From Mesorhizobium loti CJ3sym (GTDB taxonomy: Bacteria; Pseudomonadota; Alphaproteobacteria; Rhizobiales; Rhizobiaceae): a stretch of DNA of 64,000 nt. Positions 52,774 through 61,130 of the stretch are shown here, piece after piece. The stretch spans positions 86,300 to 150,299 of the forward strand of contig NZ_KI421462.1 in assembly GCF_000472785.1 (NCBI RefSeq). Reading direction: 5' to 3'. Below the pieces are notes generated by a model. It was not told where the DNA came from. It ran no database searches and was given only the letters and a program-made list of their open reading frames with translations. The position numbers and the translations under genes are program-made. Within the stretch, counting starts at the first letter, position 1, and the number at the start of each line of letters is the position of its first letter.

Positions 52774-52910
52774 TCGACTTGAAGATCTTCAGGGGAGGTT
52801 TCCCATTGTCCCACGTTCAGTTGGAATGGCGAACCCGTGCAGGTCGCAAGCTTATCGGTTGTCTTGCAGGCCGCCAAAGCCAGTATTGACAAAAGTAGAT
52901 AGTATTTCAT
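52752..52910 (-). CDS. virB7: VirB7, small outer-membrane lipoprotein
   Basis: A 52-residue gene too short for simple ORF lists. MKYYLLLSILALAAC is a lipoprotein signal with lipidated Cys15; Cys24 is placed like the cysteine that forms the VirB7-VirB9 disulfide in Agrobacterium; SPFQLNVGQWETSPEDLQ matches the VirB7 core. It anchors VirB9 in the outer membrane. The stop overlaps the virB8 start region, and virB6 ends 26 bases upstream. Confidence 0.88.
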   Translation of the reverse strand: MKYYLLLSILALAACKTTDKLATCTGSPFQLNVGQWETSPEDLQVECAKEPK

Positions 52911-52936
52911 GTTGAGGTACCGCGCTTGTCGATTGA

Positions 52937-53824
52937 TTAACCACCTGCCGTTTTGGCAATGCGGCGATTGAGGCTGCTAAGAGATTGGTTCGCACCTGCC
53001 CAAGAACCGCCTGCTATGCTGCTGGCGATCGTCGGAAGCGCGACGATCAAAGCGTCACCAGCTAGGAAAAGCATATCGAGCTCGTAAAGCCCGATGATCT
53101 TGGCTGCTGTCGTACCCTTGTATTTGATCACCGCAAGCATGACTCCCAGCGCGACTGATTCTGCCGCGATAACTATCGTTGCAACGATGTTGAGGAGGAC
53201 AAGCAGCAGCCCGTATGAGAGCAGTTGGCCGATCCATCTGGTAGCCATGTCTCGAGTGTGATCAAAAAGATAGCCTACAAGAACGAGGGGGCCGATCGCC
53301 AGGAGCACCTTCGTCAGAATTCCAACGGCATCATAGATCTCGAACGCTGTCCAGAGCGAGCCGTACAAAATCCATTGCGCTCCCTGGAAGGCAAGTATGT
53401 CCTGCTGATTCATTGGCCCAATTTCGGAAGCAATCCGCTGAAAGGCACTCTGACTTGAAGCGAACATTACGTCGAGCTTCTGGGGGATACCGATGAAGGG
53501 CAAGGTGCTTCCGCTGATCTGGTGGGCAAGCTTTGGAATCGTGTCGTCGAAGACCGATTCAATGTACAGCTGATAGTTGGCCTGCCCTAAGATGAGGGCG
53601 ACGACAATCGATACCGTGACTACGCGCGAGATACCTCCGCGCGCGTCGACTTGACCGCGCATGACCAGAAAGCCTTGGATTATGATCCAGAGCGTGACGC
53701 ACGCAACCAGAGGCGCACTGACCGCCTCTTGGACGTTTCCAATCACTTTGTGCAGCCCCGCCGTAAAGGCCACATGAAAGATCGCGTGTATGGCCGTGAA
53801 TGGCGCAGGAATTCTGAAAACCAT
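52937..53824 (-). CDS. virB6: VirB6, polytopic inner-membrane channel protein
   Basis: A 295-residue multi-pass membrane protein with at least five helices, including APLVACVTLWIIIQGFLVM, VVTVSIVVALILGQANYQLYI and SYGLLLVLLNIVATIVIA. The layout AGLHKVIGNVQ and FEIYDAVGILTKVLLAIGPL fit VirB6, which forms the inner-membrane path for substrate. It lies between virB5 and virB7 in the usual order. Confidence 0.93.
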   Translation of the reverse strand: MVFRIPAPFTAIHAIFHVAFTAGLHKVIGNVQEAVSAPLVACVTLWIIIQGFLVMRGQVDARGGISRVVTVSIVVALILGQANYQLYIESVFDDTIPKLAHQISGSTLPFIGIPQKLDVMFASSQSAFQRIASEIGPMNQQDILAFQGAQWILYGSLWTAFEIYDAVGILTKVLLAIGPLVLVGYLFDHTRDMATRWIGQLLSYGLLLVLLNIVATIVIAAESVALGVMLAVIKYKGTTAAKIIGLYELDMLFLAGDALIVALPTIASSIAGGSWAGANQSLSSLNRRIAKTAGG

Positions 53825-53881
53825 TGCGTGAACCTTATTTGCCCCTGATCAGCGCAGATGAGCCAGATGAACTAAGCGTCG

Positions 53882-54556
53882 CTACTCAAACATTCTGGCG
53901 GTGTCCTGGCGTTCGCGACGCTGCATCGCGGCCTCCTCTGCGGCGTGAAGGCTCGCTTGTGCAGTGGCCATCGTCAGCAGACTCGTGGCCTGGACATTTT
54001 GGATAATCGCATCATGAATCTGCTTGAGGACCAGACCGTTGGTGACGGTGGCCTGCACAATATTTCCCGAGCGGGAAAGCTGACCAAGCGTGTTGTCGTT
54101 GGCCTTAAGGCGCTTGTCCATTACGCCCAGAGTGTCGGACGCAAGAGCTGCGGCATTGATGGCACCAGCGATTTGTCCCTGTAACAGTTTCGCTTCTGAA
54201 TCCGTGCCGTCGACTTTCCGGTTTGGGTTGTCCGCAATTGCACGCGCTTTAATCGAAGTTGGCGCCTGACCCTCAAACATCTGCCTCTCAAGCTGATAGC
54301 CCGACGGGTAGTGATTTCCTTGGTTCAGTGAACTTAGCAGCCCCGTGACACCGAATGACGACTTTAGTATCTCCACCATTTCCATCGTGGAAGCGAGCGT
54401 CTGGGCTGACTTTATCAGGATCTGCGCAGTGGAAACCGCTGTTAAGCCCGCTTGTGTTACTACCGCCGGGTCGATGACGACAAATTGCGACCGGGCCTGT
54501 CCGCTAAACAGAAAGGAAGCGGCAAGCGTCGTTGCTGCAAGCGTGGGAAATCTCAT
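53882..54556 (-). CDS. virB5: VirB5, minor pilus tip protein
   Basis: A 224-residue secreted protein with a clear signal (RFPTLAATTLAASFLFSGQARSQ). The mature part starts FVVIDPAVVTQAG and is mainly helical (TAQILIKSAQTLASTMEMVE; LTMATAQASLHAAEEAAMQR), as in VirB5. It is the pilus-tip adhesion component. GGAGG seven bases before the ATG at 54556 supports this start; the frame is open into virB4. Confidence 0.93.
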   Translation of the reverse strand: MRFPTLAATTLAASFLFSGQARSQFVVIDPAVVTQAGLTAVSTAQILIKSAQTLASTMEMVEILKSSFGVTGLLSSLNQGNHYPSGYQLERQMFEGQAPTSIKARAIADNPNRKVDGTDSEAKLLQGQIAGAINAAALASDTLGVMDKRLKANDNTLGQLSRSGNIVQATVTNGLVLKQIHDAIIQNVQATSLLTMATAQASLHAAEEAAMQRRERQDTARMFE

Positions 54557-54569
54557 GAATATTCCTCCG

Positions 54570-56939
54570 TTAGTCTTGAATTTCGTTGTAACGAGCCATG
54601 AACTTGTCGAGCCACGCACTTGGGGCATCTCCGTGCTGGTCACGAAGCTGGTCGACAAAGCGCACGGTGTTGGCCCGTCCCGAGAGTACGGCTACATACT
54701 CGCGCATCTGGCCAAGATCGAATTCGCAAACAACACTCCCGCTCTCGCGCTTGAGCAAAAACTTGCGGCTGCCAATTGCCATTCCCTGGCGGATTGCTTC
54801 GAACTCCTGCGTGGTGCACTTCAAGCCATCGACATACGCGGCCCGGTCGGCCGTCGGTGATGGGTAGAAGATCTTGGTCATGCATTGTGCAACGAGACTG
54901 GCTCCGAGGGGCGATTCAAGCACGTGTTCAGGCTGCTGCGTTGCGAGTATCAACATGCCGTTGTTCTTGCGCACGGTGAGCAGGAACTTGTCGATAACAG
55001 CCGAGAACTGCGGGTTGAGCAGATAGAACCGAAATTCGTCGCAGCTCATGACGAACCGACGGCCATCGACAACAGCGCCCACGCGGTGCAGAAGATATGC
55101 GGCGGCCGGCGCACAGACCTCCTCAAATTCCAGGAGCTGCGTCATGTCGAAGCCGGTAATGGAGGCATCCAGCCTGACTTCGTCCTCATCGCCGTCAAAG
55201 GCCCATCCAAGCGCATTCCCTCTACACCACCGCTGCAGCCGTGCTCCCGCGCCCTCCGAGGGGCTGTGCAGCAGGAATTCGCGCAGGCCCGCAAGTGAGC
55301 GCATGGCGGGTTCGAACGAAAGTTGACGAAGAATGCCACGTTCCAGTCGACGGCTTTCTTCCGGCGAGATCGGACCACGGCCGTCACTCTCGATGAGGGC
55401 CATCAGCCATTCGCGCAGAAAATCCAACGAGGCGGAGGTGTTGTCCAGTCCGCGCAGAGGGGCCAAGCCGCTCGGAGCGCCTCTGCGCAACGCAAGGTAT
55501 GTCCCTCCCGTGGCTCGCACCAGCAGTTCACCACCCCGGTCTTTATCGAAAAAGACGATGGCGCCATTGCGATCGACCACGCTTTGCTCAAGCATCGCGA
55601 GGATAAAGGTCATCAGCGTCGTCTTGCCTTTGCCGACGGGTCCGAATATCGCCGTCATGCCGACGTCATTCTCATGGGGGATGTAGTCGAAAGACGTTCC
55701 ACCGTTTGTGCGAAAGCGCGCAACAGCTTTGCCCCAGTGGCCGGAGCTGGAACCGCTGGGGAAGTTCTCAAATGAGACAAGCCCGGCAAAATTGTACGAG
55801 GTGATCGCCCCGGGGCGCGTGCGCCACCTGTTGTTCCCCGGGAGTTGGGACCAGTACGCGGCCTCCATGCCGATACCCTCTTGGACGATAACGGCGCCTG
55901 TGTCGGCCAGCCTTGCGCGCGCATTTGCTGCGCGATCGGCAAGGCTATTGAGGCTGTCGCCATAGACGCACAGGCTCAGATGATGCGAACCCATGACGAA
56001 CTCGTTGCTTGCCAGTGCGTCCTCTGCCTCGGCAAGTTCATTGATCTGGGTGAGAGCCTTGTCGCCGGCGCTCGTCATCTGGCTGGATTTAAGGCTAAGC
56101 TTCGCATGAGCTTGTGGCCGAGTGAGGAAGGAAAAGCTCTGGCTCAGGACAAGCGGGAAGTTGGCGGACAGTAAGGGATTTAGCATGCCTGGCCGCGTCG
56201 TCGCCGGATATTCACGGAACGAAAACAATGATCCCACGGAGCTATCCCCGGGTCTTCGAATCTCAAGCGCCCGCTTCCCGCAGATGACCCGATCAGTGTA
56301 GATCGAGGCGCCAAGCGAGCCGGTAACCATCGGAACCGGAAGAAACCGGCAAGTCATTATCAGCCGAAGCGCCTCACCAATTTCCGTGAAGAGCACGTTG
56401 CCTTTCTCGCGAATACCCAACCGGCGCAGACCGTAACCGCCGAGTGAGCCAGCAATGATCTGCCAGAGGTCCTCCAGGCTTCGCAGTTGTGTGGCCAGAT
56501 CGTTGTCATTCCGTCTGGGGGATTTGGCAATGCGCCAGCCGATCTTACCGATTGCGGTGCGGGGGGACACGACGATAGTGAGGAAGTGATCGTTGCGAAA
56601 GAGCTTGCCCGACAGCACATGTCGCTCATAGGCCTCGCTCAGACTGCCAGCAAATGCACTTTGAAACTGGCGCGATGCCGGCTCCGGCACATCGTTGTTG
56701 CGCACAAGATGAGCGTATAGCGTGACATTGTCATCCGCGATGTTGCGCAAGAGAGTGTTGAACGCGCGGCAGCGCGAATTGCGCATCTCTGCGTCTTCCA
56801 AATCAAAGGGCAGGCCGTTCACGTGTGCCATGGCCATGATCGATCCGTCTTCCAGCAGGACAACCTGATCGCTGAGATGACCGACATACGGAAGATAGAT
56901 CTCGCCAGATCTCTCGGTCCGGCCACTGGCGCCAAACAT
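54570..56939 (-). CDS. virB4: VirB4, channel-energising ATPase
   Basis: A 789-residue ATPase. N-terminal YLPYVGHLSDQVVLLEDGSI; Walker A FGPVGKGKTTLMTFILAM near residue 435; Walker B region MSCDEFRFYLLNPQFSAVID and then ILATQQPEHVLESPLGASLV. It drives pilus formation and substrate passage through VirB. The ATG overlaps the virB3 stop (last base at 56939). Length equals that of Agrobacterium VirB4. Confidence 0.95.
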   Translation of the reverse strand: MFGASGRTERSGEIYLPYVGHLSDQVVLLEDGSIMAMAHVNGLPFDLEDAEMRNSRCRAFNTLLRNIADDNVTLYAHLVRNNDVPEPASRQFQSAFAGSLSEAYERHVLSGKLFRNDHFLTIVVSPRTAIGKIGWRIAKSPRRNDNDLATQLRSLEDLWQIIAGSLGGYGLRRLGIREKGNVLFTEIGEALRLIMTCRFLPVPMVTGSLGASIYTDRVICGKRALEIRRPGDSSVGSLFSFREYPATTRPGMLNPLLSANFPLVLSQSFSFLTRPQAHAKLSLKSSQMTSAGDKALTQINELAEAEDALASNEFVMGSHHLSLCVYGDSLNSLADRAANARARLADTGAVIVQEGIGMEAAYWSQLPGNNRWRTRPGAITSYNFAGLVSFENFPSGSSSGHWGKAVARFRTNGGTSFDYIPHENDVGMTAIFGPVGKGKTTLMTFILAMLEQSVVDRNGAIVFFDKDRGGELLVRATGGTYLALRRGAPSGLAPLRGLDNTSASLDFLREWLMALIESDGRGPISPEESRRLERGILRQLSFEPAMRSLAGLREFLLHSPSEGAGARLQRWCRGNALGWAFDGDEDEVRLDASITGFDMTQLLEFEEVCAPAAAYLLHRVGAVVDGRRFVMSCDEFRFYLLNPQFSAVIDKFLLTVRKNNGMLILATQQPEHVLESPLGASLVAQCMTKIFYPSPTADRAAYVDGLKCTTQEFEAIRQGMAIGSRKFLLKRESGSVVCEFDLGQMREYVAVLSGRANTVRFVDQLRDQHGDAPSAWLDKFMARYNEIQD

Positions 56940-57265
56940 TACACCATTCCTCTTCCGCGTTTCGGCACTCTGATCGGATTGACGCTGACGCTCGCGCCAC
57001 CCCAGACCGGCCCGTCCACGCTTCTGCCGGCCGTCTGCAAATAGAGGAGCGCGACGCTTGCGGCGTTATAGTCACGCTCAACCACCAGCCGTGCCCCGAA
57101 CCAGAGTGGCACGAGCACGATTTCATAAAGTGGGTTTTGAAGGACAATGATGACGAGACCAGCCAACATCATCAGCAATCCGGCCAGCGTCAGCGGCACC
57201 CCCAGAAACAGTGCGGGACGTGTCGCCGCCACATAGAGGGTGCTCACTTCCAACCGGTCGCTCAT
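56939..57265 (-). CDS. virB3: VirB3, inner-membrane partner of VirB4
   Basis: A 108-residue protein. MSDRLEVSTLYVAATRPALF is the conserved opening; two hydrophobic segments follow (LGVPLTLAGLLMMLAGLVII and YEIVLVPLWFGARL). VirB3 assists VirB4 in pilus assembly. Its ATG at 57265 abuts the virB2 stop and its stop overlaps virB4, so virB2-3-4 are coupled. Confidence 0.93.
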   Translation of the reverse strand: MSDRLEVSTLYVAATRPALFLGVPLTLAGLLMMLAGLVIIVLQNPLYEIVLVPLWFGARLVVERDYNAASVALLYLQTAGRSVDGPVWGGASVSVNPIRVPKRGRGMV

Positions 57266-57630
57266 CAGCCACCGCCTATGAGCGCCTTGCCCAGGAAGCT
57301 TGCGCCGAACATGATGACGATCCCTCCAACGACACCCGCAACCAAGCCAAGTGAAGCACGACCGAACATCCAAGAGATGCCGATGGCCACGAGTCCGAGC
57401 ACGGCCAGTGATTGTCCGAAGGGGCCAAGTATGAAGGTGCAGATATTCTGGACCATCTTGGCGGGATCCGTCCCTCCGGTCACCTGAGCCGAGGCTGGCC
57501 CGATGGAGAAGACCGTCCACGCGGCGCCTGCAGCAGCGGCCGGTACATATTCAGCCGTCGTGCGCAGCATGGAAAAAGGCGAAGGAACACGCGTTTTAAG
57601 CGCACGAAGTATTTTGAATGGCTTCATCAT
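57265..57630 (-). CDS. virB2: VirB2, T-pilus pilin precursor
   Basis: A 121-residue pilin precursor. A long leader ends near GPASAQ; the mature part (VTGGTDPAKMVQNICTFILG, PFGQSLAVLGLVAIGISWMF, GRASLGLVAGVVGGIVIMFG) is almost identical to Agrobacterium VirB2 as I remember it, including the two helices and the small loop. It is likely processed and cyclised. The ATG at 57630 follows GGAG with a 5-base spacer. Confidence 0.95.
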   Translation of the reverse strand: MMKPFKILRALKTRVPSPFSMLRTTAEYVPAAAAGAAWTVFSIGPASAQVTGGTDPAKMVQNICTFILGPFGQSLAVLGLVAIGISWMFGRASLGLVAGVVGGIVIMFGASFLGKALIGGG

Positions 57631-57644
57631 TGTATCTCCATGGT

Positions 57645-58427
57645 TCAATCGAATACGAGTTTGTTCGGGTTCGAGGGTTCCCGCTCTTCCGCAGCCTGGC
57701 TGCCTGTCGGACCGGAGGGATCGGCCCCGGAGCGGTTTGACTCATACGAGCCCCAGATGTCCCAAGAATTTTGGTTGGGCTGCTTTCCATTGGCCTGTTG
57801 GCTCTGTTGGAGCAGAGGCGGCACGGCTTTCCGACCGGATGCCTCAAGGTGTGGCGCATCTGGGGCGGTCGGCTCCAGCGTTCGCTCGAGATGACTCGTG
57901 ATGTCCTTTGCGGCCGACTCGACCTTGCGTACATAACCGTTGGTGAAGCCACGCGTGACGTCGCCCGTGTTGTAGGCCGAGATGGCACGGCGAAGCGCCA
58001 GTTGCTGCGCCGGAGCAGTCGTGCCGCCGGCATACCGGCTTTCAAGCAAGTGGGCGGCGGCCGATAGCGAGGCGCAGGGCTCGAAAGCCTTTTCCGGCGT
58101 GAGATTGAGGAAGGAAAAGTTCTTGCTGTTTATCTGCATCAATCCGACATCGACGGAATGTTGTGCTTCGAGGCGGTTCTTGATGCCCCGCGTCGCTTCC
58201 AGGTGGTCTGTCCAGCGAAGCTGCTCACCTGTGGTGTTGTCATGAGCCACCAGCGTTTCAAAGCCACTTTCAATTTTGGCAATCGCGGCGAGCGTGGACG
58301 GCGCAACCCAGGGAGCGCATTTGCGCGACAGGCGGTGGAATTCACGGGGCGAAAGTGGCGCGGGCTCGGCTGGGAATGACATGGATGTCAACAGGGCGAT
58401 GGCCAGCGGCCAAGCTGCAATAAACAT
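57645..58427 (-). CDS. virB1: VirB1, lytic transglycosylase
   Basis: A 260-residue secreted muramidase. Signal AAWPLAIALLTSMSFPAEP, then the SLT domain: IAKIESGFETLVAHDN with the catalytic Glu, SVDVGLMQINSKNF, and RAISAYNTGDVTRGF. The C-terminal tail (about residue 190 onward) is Gln/Pro/Asn-rich and would be the released VirB1* part. It opens peptidoglycan for the pilus. First gene of virB1-11; a vir-box pair lies about 105 bases upstream. Confidence 0.94.
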   Translation of the reverse strand: MFIAAWPLAIALLTSMSFPAEPAPLSPREFHRLSRKCAPWVAPSTLAAIAKIESGFETLVAHDNTTGEQLRWTDHLEATRGIKNRLEAQHSVDVGLMQINSKNFSFLNLTPEKAFEPCASLSAAAHLLESRYAGGTTAPAQQLALRRAISAYNTGDVTRGFTNGYVRKVESAAKDITSHLERTLEPTAPDAPHLEASGRKAVPPLLQQSQQANGKQPNQNSWDIWGSYESNRSGADPSGPTGSQAAEEREPSNPNKLVFD

Positions 58428-58511
58428 TCCTATCCCCTACCTTTCCAAGCGTCCGGACCGGTTCTGGCCCTGTCCGGCACGCGCTTATCGGGCAGGTTTG
58501 TTACTGCGTGA

Positions 58512-58543
58512 TGTTCAAGTTCAGCTTTTCGGTTTCAACTGAA
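58512..58543 (-). promoter_or_regulatory. vir-box pair upstream of virB1
   Basis: On the minus strand TTCAGTTGAAAC (58532-58543) matches the VirG target TNCAATTGAAAY at all but one base. A weaker copy, TGAACTTGAACA (58512-58523), follows 20 bases on, about two helical turns, so both could be bound on the same face. Distance to the virB1 start is about 105 bases. Confidence 0.65.
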
Positions 58544-58545
58544 GC

Positions 58546-59731
58546 AAAGAGCTTGTTCATATCCGGGTGCATGGGCACCTTGCGCATGCGCGGGTTGCGC
58601 GGGCGCGATCAGCCGGCACATCTCGACCATCGTGGTGGATCATTCCTGCGCGGGATTGCCCGCCCCGGCCGTCCGTTGCTCCTGCAGCGTCAACCGCGAC
58701 TTAGCATGGGCGGTGATGGAATCTTGTGTCAGCGCCTGGCCGAAGGACAAAATGGGGAGCTTGGCGGCTTCGTCTCAGGCTGCGGAAGCTGGGGTCGATC
58801 GAACGCGAGAACCGACTAGGGCGCCGAGCTGCCCAATGTTGCGGCATGCTGCCGTTGTTGCAAGAGACGGCCATGCGCCCTGCATACTCAGGCATTGGTT
58901 GAAACCGCGAGTTCGTCCGCGAAGCTCGTCGGAGGCGCAAATACGCGGGGACGAGGGTCAACTGGGAAGACGTGGCGGCGCAGCCGGCCTGGTGCGAGAC
59001 CTGGTTCAGCTGTTCGGCCGCGCCGCGAACTGGTGGTCACGCACAATCCCATCGGCAGAAACCGCAGGCGGATTGACGCAGTCCGACAGCGCTCTCGACA
59101 AGTACAGTGACAGGCTCAAAAGGAAAGTATTGCACCAACTGAGAAATGTTAGCTCGCAAGGTAACCGTAACCGTAATCGGACCTGCCGATCGCCGGGAAC
59201 AGGATTGGCGCCGCCGGCCACTGCCCAATGACCTGCCTTGGGCAGGAGACATAGCGTTGGCACAAGGCCACTATAGCGAATCACGGTCGTTCTTCGGCCA
59301 ACCGCCTTTGCGATCAATCAAACGCCGCGCTGCTCCACCGCGTCCGAGCCGCACGCACGAGCGGGAGGATTTCGAGGTGATCCAGGTCCGCAAGCGCCAG
59401 AAACGCGAAGAAGATGCAAGGACATGGCAAGCGATCGGGCGTCCGTGCCGTCGTAATCAAGTGGTGTTGGCAGGCCTGCACCAACGGCGGAGCTCGCGAA
59501 TAAGCGAAGGACCACACGGCAGGGTCATACCGGCGCTTGGAGATGTGTGGTGGCCACCGGCTGCCTGGATGCGGTCAATTCGCTGTGGATGAAAAGACCA
59601 GGCCGAGCAACGGCCTCACATTGGCCGCACGCACCGGCGAGTGGTAGCAAGGGGCAGCTGTTCTGCGTGGTGCCCCAAGGGTTGCTCGGCAACAGCTTTA
59701 GACAAGGGGATTCAAGATTGAAGGTGAGCCG
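58546..59731. other. intergenic between virB and virG, no gene recognised
   Basis: Almost 1.2 kb. Several long frames exist on both strands, but none carries recognisable motifs or good ribosome sites. Likely decayed island DNA plus the virG promoter region. The vir-box pair at its left end belongs to virB1. Confidence 0.4.
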
Positions 59732-60457
59732 TTGAAACATGTTCTTGTCATTGACGATGATGCCGCAATGCGACGCCTCATCTCCCAGTATCTCATGATG
59801 CATGCCTTGAAGGTGACCGCAGTCAACGATAGCAAGCAGTTTAACTACGTTCTATCGCATGAGCCAGTCGATCTCGTGGTTGTTGACCTCAACCTAGGCC
59901 GGGAGGATGGGCTTGCCATCGTCCGCAACCTGGCGACAAAATCGGATTTACCCATCATAGTGATCAGCGGCGACCGGCTTGATGAGGCGGAAAAAGTCGT
60001 TGCGCTGGAGCTCGGCGCAACCGATTTCATCCCCAAGCCTTTCGGGCTGCGCGAGTTCTTGGCCCGCATTCGAGTAGGGCTACGCCAGCGCATTTCCAGT
60101 CCGCGAACGAAAGATCATCGCTCATTTCGGTTCGGAGCCTGGAAGCTCAGCGTCAAGCAGCGGCGACTGATCTGTGCGGAGCGTGGCGAAGTCAAGCTTA
60201 CCGCATGTGAGTTCAACCTGCTGATCGCGTTCCTGGAGAACCCCCGCAATGTCCTATCCAGAGAACGGCTTTTGCTCGCGAGCCGTGTGCGTGGAGAAGA
60301 GGTCTACGATCGAAGTATCGATGTCCTAATCTTGCGCTTGCGCCGAAAGCTGGAGGCTGATGCGGCCAATCCAAGGCTAGTCAAGACATGCCGTGGTGCA
60401 GGGTATTTCTTCAACGCTGACGTAGACGTTAGCTACGGAGGCACCTTGGCCGCCTGA
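59732..60457 (+). CDS. virG: VirG, OmpR-type response regulator
   Basis: A 241-residue transcription activator of vir genes. Receiver: IDDDAAMRRLISQYL (acid pocket), VDLVVVDLNLGREDGL with the phospho-accepting Asp (near residue 52), IIVISGDRLDEAE and FIPKPFGLREF with Lys. DNA-binding winged helix: KLTACEFNLLIAFLENPRNV and RSIDVLILRLRRKLEADA. The start is TTG, as in Agrobacterium virG as I remember it, with AAGG seven bases upstream. Partner is VirA at 46341. Confidence 0.95.
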   Translation: MKHVLVIDDDAAMRRLISQYLMMHALKVTAVNDSKQFNYVLSHEPVDLVVVDLNLGREDGLAIVRNLATKSDLPIIVISGDRLDEAEKVVALELGATDFIPKPFGLREFLARIRVGLRQRISSPRTKDHRSFRFGAWKLSVKQRRLICAERGEVKLTACEFNLLIAFLENPRNVLSRERLLLASRVRGEEVYDRSIDVLILRLRRKLEADAANPRLVKTCRGAGYFFNADVDVSYGGTLAA

Positions 60458-61000
60458 CAGGAGCTATTCTGGAGATTGGCTGACGAGGCTGATGAAGCGT
60501 GGCGGTGTTTTCTGGCGGCCTTTAGCTCGGCGCCTGGATGTCGGACCCAAGGCAGCATCTCGTCGATCTGGCTGGGATGGCTGTTGACGATCCTGGTGGT
60601 GAGGACGTCGGCGAGATAACCGAGTGACTCGACACCATTGAGCCTGCAGCTTTCGATCAGCGACGCAATGACCGCCCAGTGTTCGGCACCGCCGTTCGAG
60701 CCGGCGAAGAGCGCGTACTTGCGGACAGATTGAGCGCTCGACGGTGTTGTTGTCGATCTCGGTGCGACCGTCGTCAACGAAGCGCGAGAGGCCTTCGCAG
60801 CGTGAGAGCATGTAGCGGATTGCCCCGGCGACCTTGGTCTTCTGACCGATCAGGCCGAGCTTTCACGCAGCCAAGGTTCAAGATGGCGACAATAGCGCGG
60901 CTATTGTCCCGACGCGTCGCACGGCGTTCATCGGCCGATCGGCCGCGGATATCGTCCTCGATCTTATTGAGGTGGGCGATCGTCTCAGCGCCTCGCTGGC
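60458..61000 (-). pseudogene. IS66-family TnpC remnant
   Basis: Minus-strand pieces in two frames read AETIAHLNKIEDDIRGRSAD, MLSRCEGLSRFVDDGRTEI, DNNTVERSI and KYALFAGSNGGAEHWAVIAS, LIESCRLNGVESLGYLADVL. These are the C-terminal blocks of IS66 TnpC. Frameshifts and stops; no terminal repeat identified. It follows virG directly. Confidence 0.7.
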
Positions 61001-61001
61001 G

Positions 61002-61086
61002 ATCGGCGAGTTCCAGGCCTACATCGCCTTCCAACAGTGCCAGTCCGATCAATTACGGCGAGAGCTACCGGTCCGGAGATCGCATC
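61002..61086 (+). repeat. short ISKra4-like remnant matching 45152-45238
   Basis: About 85 bases align with the end of the ISKra4 remnant near 45200, in the same orientation: shared blocks GGCCTACATCGCC, CCAACAGTGCCAG, TTACGGCGAG and CGGTCCGGAGATCGCATC. The vir block lies between the two copies. Confidence 0.7.
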
Positions 61087-61130
61087 AGCCTCTCCGTCGC
61101 CAAAAGAGCTGTTCTGCTTAGCCGTCGAGC

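Noticed and set aside
59715..59731. TTCAAGATTGAAGG upstream of virG as a vir box
   Set aside because: Too few matches to TNCAATTGAAAY outside TTGAA, and it abuts the ribosome site.
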